Of a DNA stretch of 64,000 bases, positions 41,747-49,423 are shown in pieces; position 1 is the stretch's first letter, and every line of letters starts with the position of its first letter. The position numbers and the translations under genes were made by a program. Under the pieces are notes generated by a model that was given only the letters and a program-made list of their open reading frames with translations, did not search any database and was not told where the DNA came from. The stretch covers positions 96,230 through 160,229 of the forward strand of contig NZ_PVMZ01000024.1 in the NCBI RefSeq assembly GCF_003001815.1, read 5' to 3'. Source of the stretch: Actinoplanes italicus. GTDB taxonomy: Bacteria; Actinomycetota; Actinomycetes; Mycobacteriales; Micromonosporaceae.

Positions 41747-43117
41747 GTGCACTCATCTCTCGCCGCCGACCTGGCCGACCTGCCCGCTCTGCTGCAGGCC
41801 ACCCGCGACTACGCCGTCTCCGTCCTCGCCGGCCTGGACGAACGCCCGGTCGCACCCACCCCGGCCGAGGTGCCGGCCGCCACGCTCCCGGCCGACGGCG
41901 CCGGAACCGCGGGTGCCCTTGCCGAGTTCCGGCGCCGCTGGGCACCCGGCTTCTCCGGCAGCGCCGGGCCCCGCTACCTGGGCTTCGTGACGGGCGGCAC
42001 CACCCCGGCCGCGCTCGCCGGTGACTGGCTGACCGGCGCCTTCGACCAGAACGCCTCCAACCGCTCCGGCTCGTCCGCGGCCGCCCTCGAGGACGAGACG
42101 GTGTCCTGGCTGCGTGACATGTTCGGCCTCGGCCCGGACCACAGCGGCGCCTTCGTCAGCGGTGCCACCATGTCGAACCTGGTCGGTCTGGCCATCGGCC
42201 GTCAGTGGATCGGTGAGCAGCGCGGCGTCGACGTGGCGCGGCAGGGTGTGGCCGCCCTCGGCGAGATCACGGTGCTGTCCGGAACCGCCCACAGCAGCAT
42301 CTTCAAGGCACTGTCGATGCTCGGCCTGGGCCGTGACGCGCTGAAGCCGGTCGCCACCCTGCCGGACCGCGAGGCCGTCGACGTGGCCGCGCTGGCCGAG
42401 GCGCTGAAGGAGCTGAACGGCCGCCCAGCGATCGTCGTGGCCAACGCCGGAACGGTCAACACCGTCGACTTCGACGACCTCCGCGCGATCCTCACGCTGC
42501 GCGAGCGCTACCCGTTCTGGTTGCACGTCGACGCCGCGTTCGGCGGCTTCGCGGCCCTGTCACCCGATCACGCGCACCTGGTCGACGGCCTCGCCGAGGC
42601 CGACTCCGTCTGCGTCGACCTGCACAAATGGCTCAACGTGCCGTACGACGCGGCGGTCCAGTTCACCCGCCACCGTGACCTGCAGGTGTCGGTGTTCCAG
42701 AATGCGGCCGCCTACCTGCCGCCGGTCTCCGGCGACCCCGACTTCTTCCACCTGACGCCGGAGAACTCCCGCCGGCTGCGGGCCCTGACCGCGTGGTTCA
42801 CCCTGACCGCCTACGGCGTGGCCGGCCACCGCGAGATCGTCACCGGCGCGATCGATGCGGCCCACCGGCTGGGCGAGCGGCTCACCACGATCCCGGGCGT
42901 TCAACTGCTTGCTCCGGTACGGCTGAACGTGGTCTGTTTCAGCGTCCCCACCGACATCCCCAGCCTGGTGCACGCCATCGCCGACTCCGGTGAGACCTTC
43001 CTGACCCCCACCGTCTACCGGGGGCGGCCGGCGTTGAGGGCCGCGTTCAGCAACTGGCGAACCGCCGAAGCCGACGCCGACCGCGTCCACACCCTCCTCC
43101 GCAAGCTCCTCGCCTGA
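41747..43117 (+). CDS. Pyridoxal-phosphate-dependent decarboxylase (aromatic/glutamate type)
   Basis: A 456-residue group II PLP decarboxylase. The Schiff-base lysine is Lys294 in VDLHKWLNVPYD, with the upstream HVDAAFGG motif whose Asp binds the pyridine nitrogen and SGATMSNLVGL binding the phosphate. It removes the carboxyl of an amino acid to give an amine; the substrate (aromatic acid, glutamate or diaminobutyrate type) is not clear. It starts at GTG 41747 and ends before the second 61-bp array. Confidence 0.88.
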   Translation: MHSSLAADLADLPALLQATRDYAVSVLAGLDERPVAPTPAEVPAATLPADGAGTAGALAEFRRRWAPGFSGSAGPRYLGFVTGGTTPAALAGDWLTGAFDQNASNRSGSSAAALEDETVSWLRDMFGLGPDHSGAFVSGATMSNLVGLAIGRQWIGEQRGVDVARQGVAALGEITVLSGTAHSSIFKALSMLGLGRDALKPVATLPDREAVDVAALAEALKELNGRPAIVVANAGTVNTVDFDDLRAILTLRERYPFWLHVDAAFGGFAALSPDHAHLVDGLAEADSVCVDLHKWLNVPYDAAVQFTRHRDLQVSVFQNAAAYLPPVSGDPDFFHLTPENSRRLRALTAWFTLTAYGVAGHREIVTGAIDAAHRLGERLTTIPGVQLLAPVRLNVVCFSVPTDIPSLVHAIADSGETFLTPTVYRGRPALRAAFSNWRTAEADADRVHTLLRKLLA

Positions 43118-43184
43118 CCCACCCACCCGCACCCGCCACCCGCCTGTCCCGCCGCCCGGCCCCAGCGCGGTGCATCACCAGGTT

Positions 43185-43349
43185 GTGTGGTGAGGTGCGG
43201 CTTGCCGGTGGGCGTAGGTCACCACGGGGGTGGTTGGGGCGTCGCGTGTGGTGAGGTGTGGCTTGCTGGCGGGCGTAGGTCACCACGCGGGTGGTTGGGG
43301 CGTCGCGTGTGGTGAGGTGCGGCTTGCCGGTGGTCGCAGGTCACCACGC
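43185..43349. repeat. 61-bp tandem repeat array B (two full units plus a 43-bp core)
   Basis: Units begin at 43185, 43246 and 43307, again exactly 61 bases apart, and the last ends after 43 bases. The core runs from GTGTGGTGAGGTG to AGGTCACCACG, and the 18-base spacer contains GGTGGTTGGGGCGTC. The right arm AGGTCACCACG is identical to that of array A at 10214-10500, whereas the left arm and the spacer differ, so the two are members of a dispersed family. Both lie between convergent genes. Confidence 0.9.
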
Positions 43350-43502
43350 AGTGAGGCGGCGGGCGGCTCGAGGATGGGTAGCCCGGCCGCTGGGGCGGGG
43401 GCCGGGACGACTCGATCGAGGGGGACGAGGTCCGCGCGGCGGCCGTGCGCGCCTCCGCTGATCGAGAGCGGATGGTGATCGAAGGCCGGAACGGATCAGG
43501 CT

Positions 43503-43600
43503 CGGCGTGGATCAGGGCCGGAATGGACGGAAAGCGACGGGAACCAGAGACGGCGTGGATCAGGGCCGGAATGGGCAGTGGCGGCGTGGACCAGGGGCGG
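43503..43600. repeat. 48-bp-period repeat CGGCGTGGATCAGGGCCGGA
   Basis: The 20-base CGGCGTGGATCAGGGCCGGA plus ATGG occurs at 43503-43526 and 43551-43574, with a degenerate third copy at 43582-43600. The CAGGGCCGGA half recurs in the arms of the hairpin at 43637-43670. Confidence 0.75.
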
Positions 43601-43636
43601 CGCTGATTGGGGTCGGCGTGGCTCGGGGTGGAGAAA

Positions 43637-43670
43637 GATCAGGGCCGGAGCGAGTGCTCCGGCCCTGATC
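43637..43670 (-). terminator. Strong hairpin, probable terminator of the GH43 gene
   Basis: A perfect 15-base inverted repeat, GATCAGGGCCGGAGC and GCTCCGGCCCTGATC, around a four-base loop. On the minus strand it is followed by TTTCTCC, 159 bases beyond the GH43 stop. Confidence 0.75.
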
Positions 43671-43828
43671 TGCGGCGGTACGGCCTCAGCCGGGGGACGG
43701 TTCGGCTGTGGTTGGGACGGCCCGGTCACTTCCGGTGGCGACTACCGGGGGTGGCATGGGTCGGGGGCAACCGGCGCGTACCGCCGGGGTGGCTCGCCGC
43801 CTTCGGGTGACGGCGAGCCGGTGGAAGG

Positions 43829-45325
43829 TCAGACGGCGATGTTCCACTGCTGGCAGGCGTTGCCCAGCGAGGCCCACTGCCGGACCGCGACGCCGTTGGC
43901 GGTGCCGCAGTTGGTGACGTCCAGGACGAGGCCGTTGCCTCGGTTGGCGATCAGGTAGCCGCCGTTGATCGGGGTGAGGCTCCACTCCTGGCAGGCGTTG
44001 CCGAGGCTGGCCCACAGGTTGAGGGCCGTGCCGTTGGCGGTGCCGCAGTTGACCGAGTCGAGCACCGTGCCGCTGTTCGCGTTGGTGATGCGGTAATAGT
44101 TGCTGGTCGTCTTCGTGAACTTCCACTGCTGGCAGGCGTTGCCCAGTGACTGCCACTGGTCGATCGCGGTGCCGTTGGCGGTGCCGCAGTTCACGGCGTC
44201 CAGGACCTTGCCGCTGGCCTGGTTGGTGAGCCGATAGGAAACGCCGGCGACCGGGAACGAGACCGTGCCGCCCGGGTCACCCGAGGGGGCCGTCAGCGTG
44301 GTCGAGAGCTTGTCCGGCGTACCCAGATTGGGGCTGTCGTCGCTGTTGAAGTTGACCTTCTTGATCCTCGTGGTACGGGTGCCGCCGCAGCCCTGCGCGG
44401 TGGTCTCGTTGGCGTGGTAGGCCATCCACGTCTCGGTGCCGTCGGGCGAGGTGAAGAACGAGTGGTGGCCGGGGCCGTAGACGCTGTTGCCGTCGGAGCG
44501 CTGGAAGATCGGGGTGCTCTTCTTGGTCCAGGACGAGGCGGACAGCGGGTTGGAGCCGGTCAGGGTGAGCTGGCCGATCTTGTAGTCGGGGGTGTTGCAG
44601 GAGCTCGCGGAGAACGTGAGGAAGGTCTTCCCGTTGCGCTGCAGCACGTACGGGCCCTCTTCGGTGTTGCCGCCGACCTTCTCCCAGTCATAGGTGGGGT
44701 ACGAGATCCGCGTACCGAGAGCGCTGACGGTCCAGGGGTTGCTCATCGGTGCGATGAAGAGGCTCTGCAGATCGCCGACCCACGACGAGTAGAGGAAGTA
44801 GTTGGCCCCGTTGATGGTGGCCACACTCCCGTCGATCGCCCAGCCGTTGTTCGCCTGAACATTGAGCTGGCCCTTGAACGTGTACGGGCCGAGCGGGTTG
44901 TCGCCGGAGCTCTCCAGCACGAACGACCGCTGGCCGTCGCAGCACGCCGCGGTGCCGGCCGAGTAGTAGAAGTACCAGCGGTAGCCGTTGGGACCGTTGA
45001 GCCGGTGCATCGACGGCGCCCAAACGTTGCAGCAGCTGTTGGTGGCGGTGCCGGTGAAGACGACGTTCTCGGTGGCACCCGGAAGGGCCGCGACCGAGGT
45101 GGCCCGCTTGATCACGATCTGGTTGTTCCAGGTCGTGGCGGCCAGATAGTAGTAGCCGTTGTAGTAACCCATCCACGGGTCGGCGCCGTACGGGGCGGCC
45201 GCGACCGGGTTGGTGAACGTGGCGGCGGCACGGGCCGGCGCGGCGGAGCGGGTTTCGACAGCGACGGCGATCGCCAGCAGGAGGAGCAGGACCGCTCCGA
45301 CGGATCTGAGACGTGCAAGAGACAT
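43829..45325 (-). CDS. Secreted GH43 arabinosidase-like enzyme with ricin-type (CBM13-like) lectin domain
   Basis: A 498-residue exported protein with a signal peptide (about 1-33). The five-bladed GH43 domain (about 35-340) has the base in YGADPWMGYYNGYYYL and the acid Glu in TEEGPYVL. A C-terminal beta-trefoil (about 370-498) has three QxW-type repeats (QWQSLGNACQQW, LWASLGNACQEW, QWASLGNACQQW). Relatives are alpha-L-arabinofuranosidases acting on arabinan or arabinoxylan. The ATG at 45325 has GGAGGG upstream; the open frame extends 35 codons further. A LacI-like site is 118 bases upstream. Confidence 0.93.
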   Translation of the reverse strand: MSLARLRSVGAVLLLLLAIAVAVETRSAAPARAAATFTNPVAAAPYGADPWMGYYNGYYYLAATTWNNQIVIKRATSVAALPGATENVVFTGTATNSCCNVWAPSMHRLNGPNGYRWYFYYSAGTAACCDGQRSFVLESSGDNPLGPYTFKGQLNVQANNGWAIDGSVATINGANYFLYSSWVGDLQSLFIAPMSNPWTVSALGTRISYPTYDWEKVGGNTEEGPYVLQRNGKTFLTFSASSCNTPDYKIGQLTLTGSNPLSASSWTKKSTPIFQRSDGNSVYGPGHHSFFTSPDGTETWMAYHANETTAQGCGGTRTTRIKKVNFNSDDSPNLGTPDKLSTTLTAPSGDPGGTVSFPVAGVSYRLTNQASGKVLDAVNCGTANGTAIDQWQSLGNACQQWKFTKTTSNYYRITNANSGTVLDSVNCGTANGTALNLWASLGNACQEWSLTPINGGYLIANRGNGLVLDVTNCGTANGVAVRQWASLGNACQQWNIAV

Positions 45326-45442
45326 GGCAGTCCCTCCGGGGAAAGGAACGCGGTGTGAGAGGCGCCCGCCGGTGGGCAGGGTCGCGGCGGTCCGTCCGAA
45401 AGGATGGGGATGAACGAGCCGGTGACTCACGTGTTGCCGCTA

Positions 45443-45456
45443 TGTTAACGATCACA
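45443..45456. promoter_or_regulatory. LacI-type near-palindrome TGTTAACGATCACA
   Basis: The left half is identical to the site at 39399-39412; the right half is imperfect. It is 118 bases upstream of the GH43 start and next to the 3' end of the GAF-ANTAR gene, in a short AT-rich stretch. Probable sugar-repressor operator. Confidence 0.45.
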
Positions 45457-45465
45457 AATATCGTG

Positions 45466-46188
45466 TCAAGGGCGCTGGGCCCGCTCCACGACCGTGGCCG
45501 CCACGTCGCGCAGTTTGCGGTTGGCTGTCTGCGAGGCCCGCGACAGGATCGCGAACGCCTCGTCCGGCCCGCATCGCCGCTGGCTCATGATGATCCCCTT
45601 GGCCTGCTCGATGACGGCGCGGCTCTCCATCGCGGATCGCAACTGGCGGGCCAGGGCCGCCGTGGCGTGGTACCGGTCGGCGTTCGACAGCACGACCGCC
45701 ACGTACTCGGCGAAGTTCTCGATCAGCGCCACCGAGTCGGCGTCGAAGGCCCGTGCCGCCTTGGCGTAGACGTTCACCGCGCCGATCACCCGGTCGTGGA
45801 TCGGCAGCCCGGCGGAGAGAGCGCTGCACACTCCGACACTTCCGGCATGCTCCGGCCAGCCGGGCCATCGCTGCTCGGCCGCGACCTCGTCCACGCAGAC
45901 CGTCCTGCGGTCGGCGGCCGCGTCCAGACAGGGGCCGCCGTGGTTGTCGTACTGCCAGCGGTCGAGCACCTCGGCCGGCTCGCCGGTGCTGGCGACCGTA
46001 CGCGGGCCGCCGTCGCGGACCAGGGTCACCGATACCTCGTACGCCCCGGGCACCGTCTCCTTCGCCAGCTCGGCCACCCGCGCCACGACCGCGTCCAGGC
46101 CGGTCTCGCCGAGGTCGATGCGCCCCAGCTCGCGGAAGACGTCGGTGATGTCCAAGCCCACGGTGTACCCCACATCGGTGTCGTACAT
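45466..46188 (-). CDS. GAF and ANTAR domain regulator (A)
   Basis: A 240-residue protein with a GAF sensor (about 20-165; YDNHGGPCLDAAADRRTVCVDE) and a C-terminal ANTAR RNA-binding domain (about 175-238; MESRAVIEQAKGIIMSQRRCGPDEAFAILSRASQ and NRKLRDVA). ANTAR domains bind paired hairpins in mRNA to prevent termination. Ligand unknown. It is a close paralogue of the protein at 46774-47478, with a STAS gene between them. Confidence 0.92.
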   Translation of the reverse strand: MYDTDVGYTVGLDITDVFRELGRIDLGETGLDAVVARVAELAKETVPGAYEVSVTLVRDGGPRTVASTGEPAEVLDRWQYDNHGGPCLDAAADRRTVCVDEVAAEQRWPGWPEHAGSVGVCSALSAGLPIHDRVIGAVNVYAKAARAFDADSVALIENFAEYVAVVLSNADRYHATAALARQLRSAMESRAVIEQAKGIIMSQRRCGPDEAFAILSRASQTANRKLRDVAATVVERAQRP

Positions 46189-46267
46189 GCCCGGGCGGCC
46201 CCGGCGGGTCTAACCTGAAAGCCGGGTCAAGCCATGTGCCCTGCCGTCGACGGCGAGATGGGGACAC

Positions 46268-46597
46268 ATGCCAGGATCACGTCTGCACGTGCGTTCCCGG
46301 CATACCTGGATCGGTGGGTTCCGGATCGCCGTCGTCCAGGTCAGCGGCGATGTCGACGCCGACGGTGTGCAGGTGTTGCGGGCCGCCCTGCTGCACGCCC
46401 TCGGCCGTGACGCGGTGGTCCGCTGTGATCTGAGCGGGGTCGGATTCTTCGGCGCCGCGGGCGCCAACACCCTGGCCGCTGCCGGGCTCCAGGCCGTCGA
46501 GGCCGGCCGCCGTCTCGAACTGTGCGGTGTCCACGGCGTCACGCGCCGTGTTCTGGTGATCGCGGGCCTGGACCGGGTGCTCCCCATCGTCGAGTGA
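46268..46597 (+). CDS. STAS-domain protein lacking the phospho-acceptor serine
   Basis: A 109-residue STAS-fold protein: VVQVSGDVDADGVQVLRAAL, then DLSGVGFFGAAGANTL, where anti-sigma-factor antagonists normally have a D-S-A-G loop with the phosphorylated serine. Here the residues are Gly-Ala-Ala-Gly, so regulation by kinase phosphorylation is not possible at the usual place. It is divergent from GAF-ANTAR A and followed by GAF-ANTAR B, and may be part of a stress-signalling switch. Confidence 0.8.
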   Translation: MPGSRLHVRSRHTWIGGFRIAVVQVSGDVDADGVQVLRAALLHALGRDAVVRCDLSGVGFFGAAGANTLAAAGLQAVEAGRRLELCGVHGVTRRVLVIAGLDRVLPIVE

Positions 46598-46773
46598 CCG
46601 ATTGGGTAATATCGGCGTCCTGCGGCCGGAGTCGAGCATCGACGACACCGGCGAGCCAGCGTCAAGCAGCGGCGCGGGTCCGTGGGCCACCGGCCCCCGG
46701 GCAGCAACATCGATCGAACGACACGGGCCGTCCGAGGCGGCTCGTGTACCGCTGCGGGGATCCTCTGACGTTG

Positions 46774-47478
46774 ATGGCGCACGACCCGACCGACGCCGCT
46801 GCCGCTCTCGCGGAGCTCGGTCGCATAAAGCTGAGCGAAACCGATCTCGACGGCGTCCTCCACCAGGTCGCCGACCTGGCCCGCCGTACTCTGCCCGGAG
46901 CGGGCGAGGTCTCGATCACCCTGCTCCGGGGGCGACGTGCGGCCACCGCCGCACAGACCGGCGGGACGTCGCTGCGACTCGACGAGCTGCAGTACGAACG
47001 GGGTGCCGGTCCGTGCCTCACGGCGGCCGCCGAAAAGATCACCGTCGAGGTGCCGGACACCGCGACCGACGACCGGTGGGACGGCTGGGGCGCCGAGGCG
47101 GCCCGGGCCGGGATGGGCAGCGTGCTGTCGCTGAGCCTGCCGATCGGTGAGTCGGTGCGCGGCGCACTGAACGTCTACGGCGGCCCGGCACGCGCCTTCG
47201 ACGCCGCCGCGGTGACCCTGGCGGAGACGTTCGTGCGGTACGCCGCCGTCGCGCTCGCCAACGCCCACCTCTACGACACCACCGCCTCCCTCGCCCAGCA
47301 CATGCAGGCCGCGATGGAGAGCCGCGCGGTGATCGAGCAGGCCAAGGGCATCATCATGGGCGAGCGGCGGTGCAGCGCCGACGAGGCGTTCGCCATCCTC
47401 ACCAGGGTCTCCCAGGACAGCAACCGCAAGCTGCGCGACGTGGCCGCCGCCCTGGTCGAGCGCACCCAGCGAGGCTAG
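46774..47478 (+). CDS. GAF and ANTAR domain regulator (B)
   Basis: A 234-residue paralogue of regulator A. The GAF domain (about 15-160) has ERGAGPCLTAAAEKITVEVPD, and the ANTAR domain has MESRAVIEQAKGIIMGERRCSADEAFAIL. The ANTAR segments are nearly identical in the two copies, so they may bind the same RNA targets but respond to different ligands. I placed the start at the ATG 46774; the open frame continues upstream without homology. The gap after the STAS gene is 176 bases. Confidence 0.9.
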   Translation: MAHDPTDAAAALAELGRIKLSETDLDGVLHQVADLARRTLPGAGEVSITLLRGRRAATAAQTGGTSLRLDELQYERGAGPCLTAAAEKITVEVPDTATDDRWDGWGAEAARAGMGSVLSLSLPIGESVRGALNVYGGPARAFDAAAVTLAETFVRYAAVALANAHLYDTTASLAQHMQAAMESRAVIEQAKGIIMGERRCSADEAFAILTRVSQDSNRKLRDVAAALVERTQRG

Positions 47479-47491
47479 ACGGAGCTACGGG

Positions 47492-47893
47492 TCAGGCGGT
47501 CACGTCGAGGCGGCCGCCGCCCGCTCCGCTCTGCTCCAGGTAGCGCAGGGCCGGTTCGAGGTAGCCGGCGATCGGGTTGCGTCCGGTGGGGCTCTGGTCG
47601 TACCGGCGGAAGAGATCCTTCAGGTAGACCGCGGTGATCTCCTGCGCCGGTGCGAGGCGCCCGGCGGCCCGGTCGGCGGCGATCGCCGCGGCCAGCTGGT
47701 TGATCCACCCGGCGTTCGGCTCGCCGGGCCGGATACGCTGGCCGGTGGCCTGGAAGATCAGCTCCCGATCGCGGTCGGTGAGCGAGGCGGCGTCCTCGCG
47801 GGCGGTCTGGTTGCGGTCCCGCGCCGCCGGGCGTGCGGCGGTCACGGGTATCGACAGGGCTGAGCGGTACGGGTTCAACCGCGGAATGGACAT
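47492..47893 (-). CDS. Hypothetical protein with helical core
   Basis: A 133-residue protein from ATG 47893 (M-S-I-P-R-L-N-P-Y-R-S), preceded by GGAGG twelve bases upstream. Basic, probably disordered N-terminus (1-35), then charged helices (SLTDRDRELIFQATGQRI, NQLAAAIAADRAAGRLA, ITAVYLKDLFRRYDQ). I do not recognise a family. High third-position GC and a helical pattern support coding. The open frame extends far upstream only as antisense of the next genes. It ends 13 bases from the convergent GAF-ANTAR stop. Confidence 0.6.
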   Translation of the reverse strand: MSIPRLNPYRSALSIPVTAARPAARDRNQTAREDAASLTDRDRELIFQATGQRIRPGEPNAGWINQLAAAIAADRAAGRLAPAQEITAVYLKDLFRRYDQSPTGRNPIAGYLEPALRYLEQSGAGGGRLDVTA

Positions 47894-47964
47894 GGGCGGC
47901 GCGACCTCCGGCCGTGGAACATGCGATGTCCTCCAGATCGGTGCCGGACGGTTGCTGCTGAGGG

Positions 47965-47988
47965 GTTTTCCGGGCCTGCCCCGGGTAT
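47965..47988 (+). promoter_or_regulatory. Candidate SigB-type stress promoter
   Basis: GTTT (47965-47968), 14 bases, then GGGTAT (47983-47988) fits the GNNT-N14-16-GGGTAC/T pattern of Streptomyces sigma-B-like promoters. It lies 58 bases upstream of the dienelactone hydrolase start. Confidence 0.45.
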
Positions 47989-48046
47989 CCGGGAATTGAG
48001 GAAGCCGTCTCCCCGGACGCCTGTAACGGACGAGAAGGGACGGATC

Positions 48047-48712
48047 ATGACGACGTGGATGACCCAGGAACGGATCGGCGTCGGCCGGGTGAGCCTCGAG
48101 GCTGACCTGACCCTTCCGGAACACGCCATCGGGATGGTGCTGTTCGCCCACGGCAGCGGCAGTTCCCGGCACAGCCCCCGGAACCGGGCGGTGGCCGCCG
48201 AGCTGAACCGGCGCGGGCTGGCGACGCTGCTCGCCGACCTGCTCACCGGTGAGGAGGAGGTGCTCGACGCGCGGACCGGTGAACTGCGCTTCGACATCGG
48301 GCTGCTCGCCGACCGCGTGATCGCGATGATCGACTGGCTCCTGGTCCAGCCGCAGACCGCGACCCTGCCGATCGGTCTGTTCGGCGCCAGCACCGGTGGT
48401 GGCGCGGCCCTGGTCGCGGCGGCCGAGCGGCCGGAGGTGGTGCATGCCGTGGTCTCGCGCGGCGGCCGGCCCGACCTGGCCGGCCCGGCCGTGCTGGAGG
48501 TCCGGGCGCCGACGCTGCTGATCGTCGGCGAACGGGACGAGACGGTCCTCGAGCTCAACGAGGCGGCCCGCAACACCATGCGGATCCGCACCGAGCTGCG
48601 GATCGTGCCGGGCGCCACGCACCTGTTCGAGGAGCCGGGCGCGCTGGACACGGTCGCGGATCAGGCGGGGGAGTGGCTGGCGTCGCATCTGTCCGCGGCG
48701 ATGGCGAGGTGA
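48047..48712 (+). CDS. Dienelactone hydrolase-family alpha/beta hydrolase
   Basis: A 221-residue cytoplasmic alpha/beta hydrolase. FAHGSGSSRHSPRN forms the oxyanion loop, the nucleophile Ser lies in LFGASTGGGAAL, an Asp in VGERDE, and His in PGATHLFEEPG. It starts at ATG 48047 with AAGGGA upstream and ends six bases before the phosphoribosyltransferase start, so they are coupled. In M. tuberculosis Rv0571c the two domains are one protein, supporting a joint function. Substrate unknown. Confidence 0.88.
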   Translation: MTTWMTQERIGVGRVSLEADLTLPEHAIGMVLFAHGSGSSRHSPRNRAVAAELNRRGLATLLADLLTGEEEVLDARTGELRFDIGLLADRVIAMIDWLLVQPQTATLPIGLFGASTGGGAALVAAAERPEVVHAVVSRGGRPDLAGPAVLEVRAPTLLIVGERDETVLELNEAARNTMRIRTELRIVPGATHLFEEPGALDTVADQAGEWLASHLSAAMAR

Positions 48713-48718
48713 CCCCCG

Positions 48719-49348
48719 ATGATCTTCGCGAACCGTGCCGAGGCCGGTCGCGCGCTCGCCGAGCGTCTGGCTACGGTCGTGACCGACGAGAACCCGCTGA
48801 TCCTGGCCCTGCCGCGGGGCGGACTGCCGGTCGCCGGGCCGGTGGCCGAGCGCCTCGGTGGTGAGCTGGACATCGTGGTGGCCCGCAAGATCGGGGCACC
48901 GGGACACCCCGAGTTCGGGGTGGGCGCGATCGCCGAGGACGGCCCGCCCGTCTTCGACCGGGACAATCTGCGCTACGCCGGGGTCTCGGAGGCCGACGTG
49001 GCCGGGGTGCTGAGCGCCGAGCGGGTGGAGCTCCAGCGGCGGATCCGGCGGTACCGGGGTGACCGGCGGCCCCCGGCGCCGGCCGGCCGTGCGGTGATCG
49101 TGATCGACGACGGGCTGGCGACCGGGGTGACCGCGCACGCGGCACTGTGCTGGGTCCGCGAGCAGGGTCCGGCCCGGCTCGTCCTGGCCGCACCCGTGTG
49201 CGCGCCGCAGGCCCGGGATGCCCTGGCCGCCGAGGCGGACGAGGTGGTGTGCCTGAGCGCGCCCGACCCGTTTCTGGCGGTGGGCCGCTGGTACGACGAC
49301 TTCGCACAGCTCACCGACGAGGACGTGGGAAATTTCATCATGTGTTGA
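48719..49348 (+). CDS. Phosphoribosyltransferase-family protein
   Basis: A 209-residue type I PRTase fold. RGGLPVAGPVAERLGG is the N-terminal loop, and the PRPP-binding motif is VIVIDDGLATGVTA. It lies directly after the dienelactone hydrolase (six-base gap). The same pair occurs fused in Rv0571c, a member of a dormancy-related locus as I recall. The true substrate is unknown; typical members bind PRPP. An inverted repeat overlaps its stop codon. Confidence 0.88.
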   Translation: MIFANRAEAGRALAERLATVVTDENPLILALPRGGLPVAGPVAERLGGELDIVVARKIGAPGHPEFGVGAIAEDGPPVFDRDNLRYAGVSEADVAGVLSAERVELQRRIRRYRGDRRPPAPAGRAVIVIDDGLATGVTAHAALCWVREQGPARLVLAAPVCAPQARDALAAEADEVVCLSAPDPFLAVGRWYDDFAQLTDEDVGNFIMC

Positions 49349-49405
49349 GTTAGGGCCTTGCTCTCTCACCGGGAATTCATCTAGCGTTGATTTCAACACT
49401 TGATG
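49336..49405. promoter_or_regulatory. Inverted repeats upstream of the ABC exporter operon
   Basis: CATCATGTGTTGA (49336-49348) faces TCAACACTTGATG (49393-49405) with one mismatch. Inside the right part, GTTGATTTCAAC (49386-49397) is itself an inverted repeat 27 bases before the ATP-binding gene start. These are good candidate operators for the TetR protein encoded at the end of the operon. Confidence 0.55.
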
Positions 49406-49423
49406 AGTTTCCGGGGAGGAACC

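Larger units (their letters stand above)
43118..43828. other. 710-bp convergent intergenic region
   Basis: It contains no supported gene. It carries the second 61-bp array, a 48-base-period G-rich repeat and a strong hairpin that is listed as a terminator. It separates the convergent decarboxylase and GH43 genes. Confidence 0.7.
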
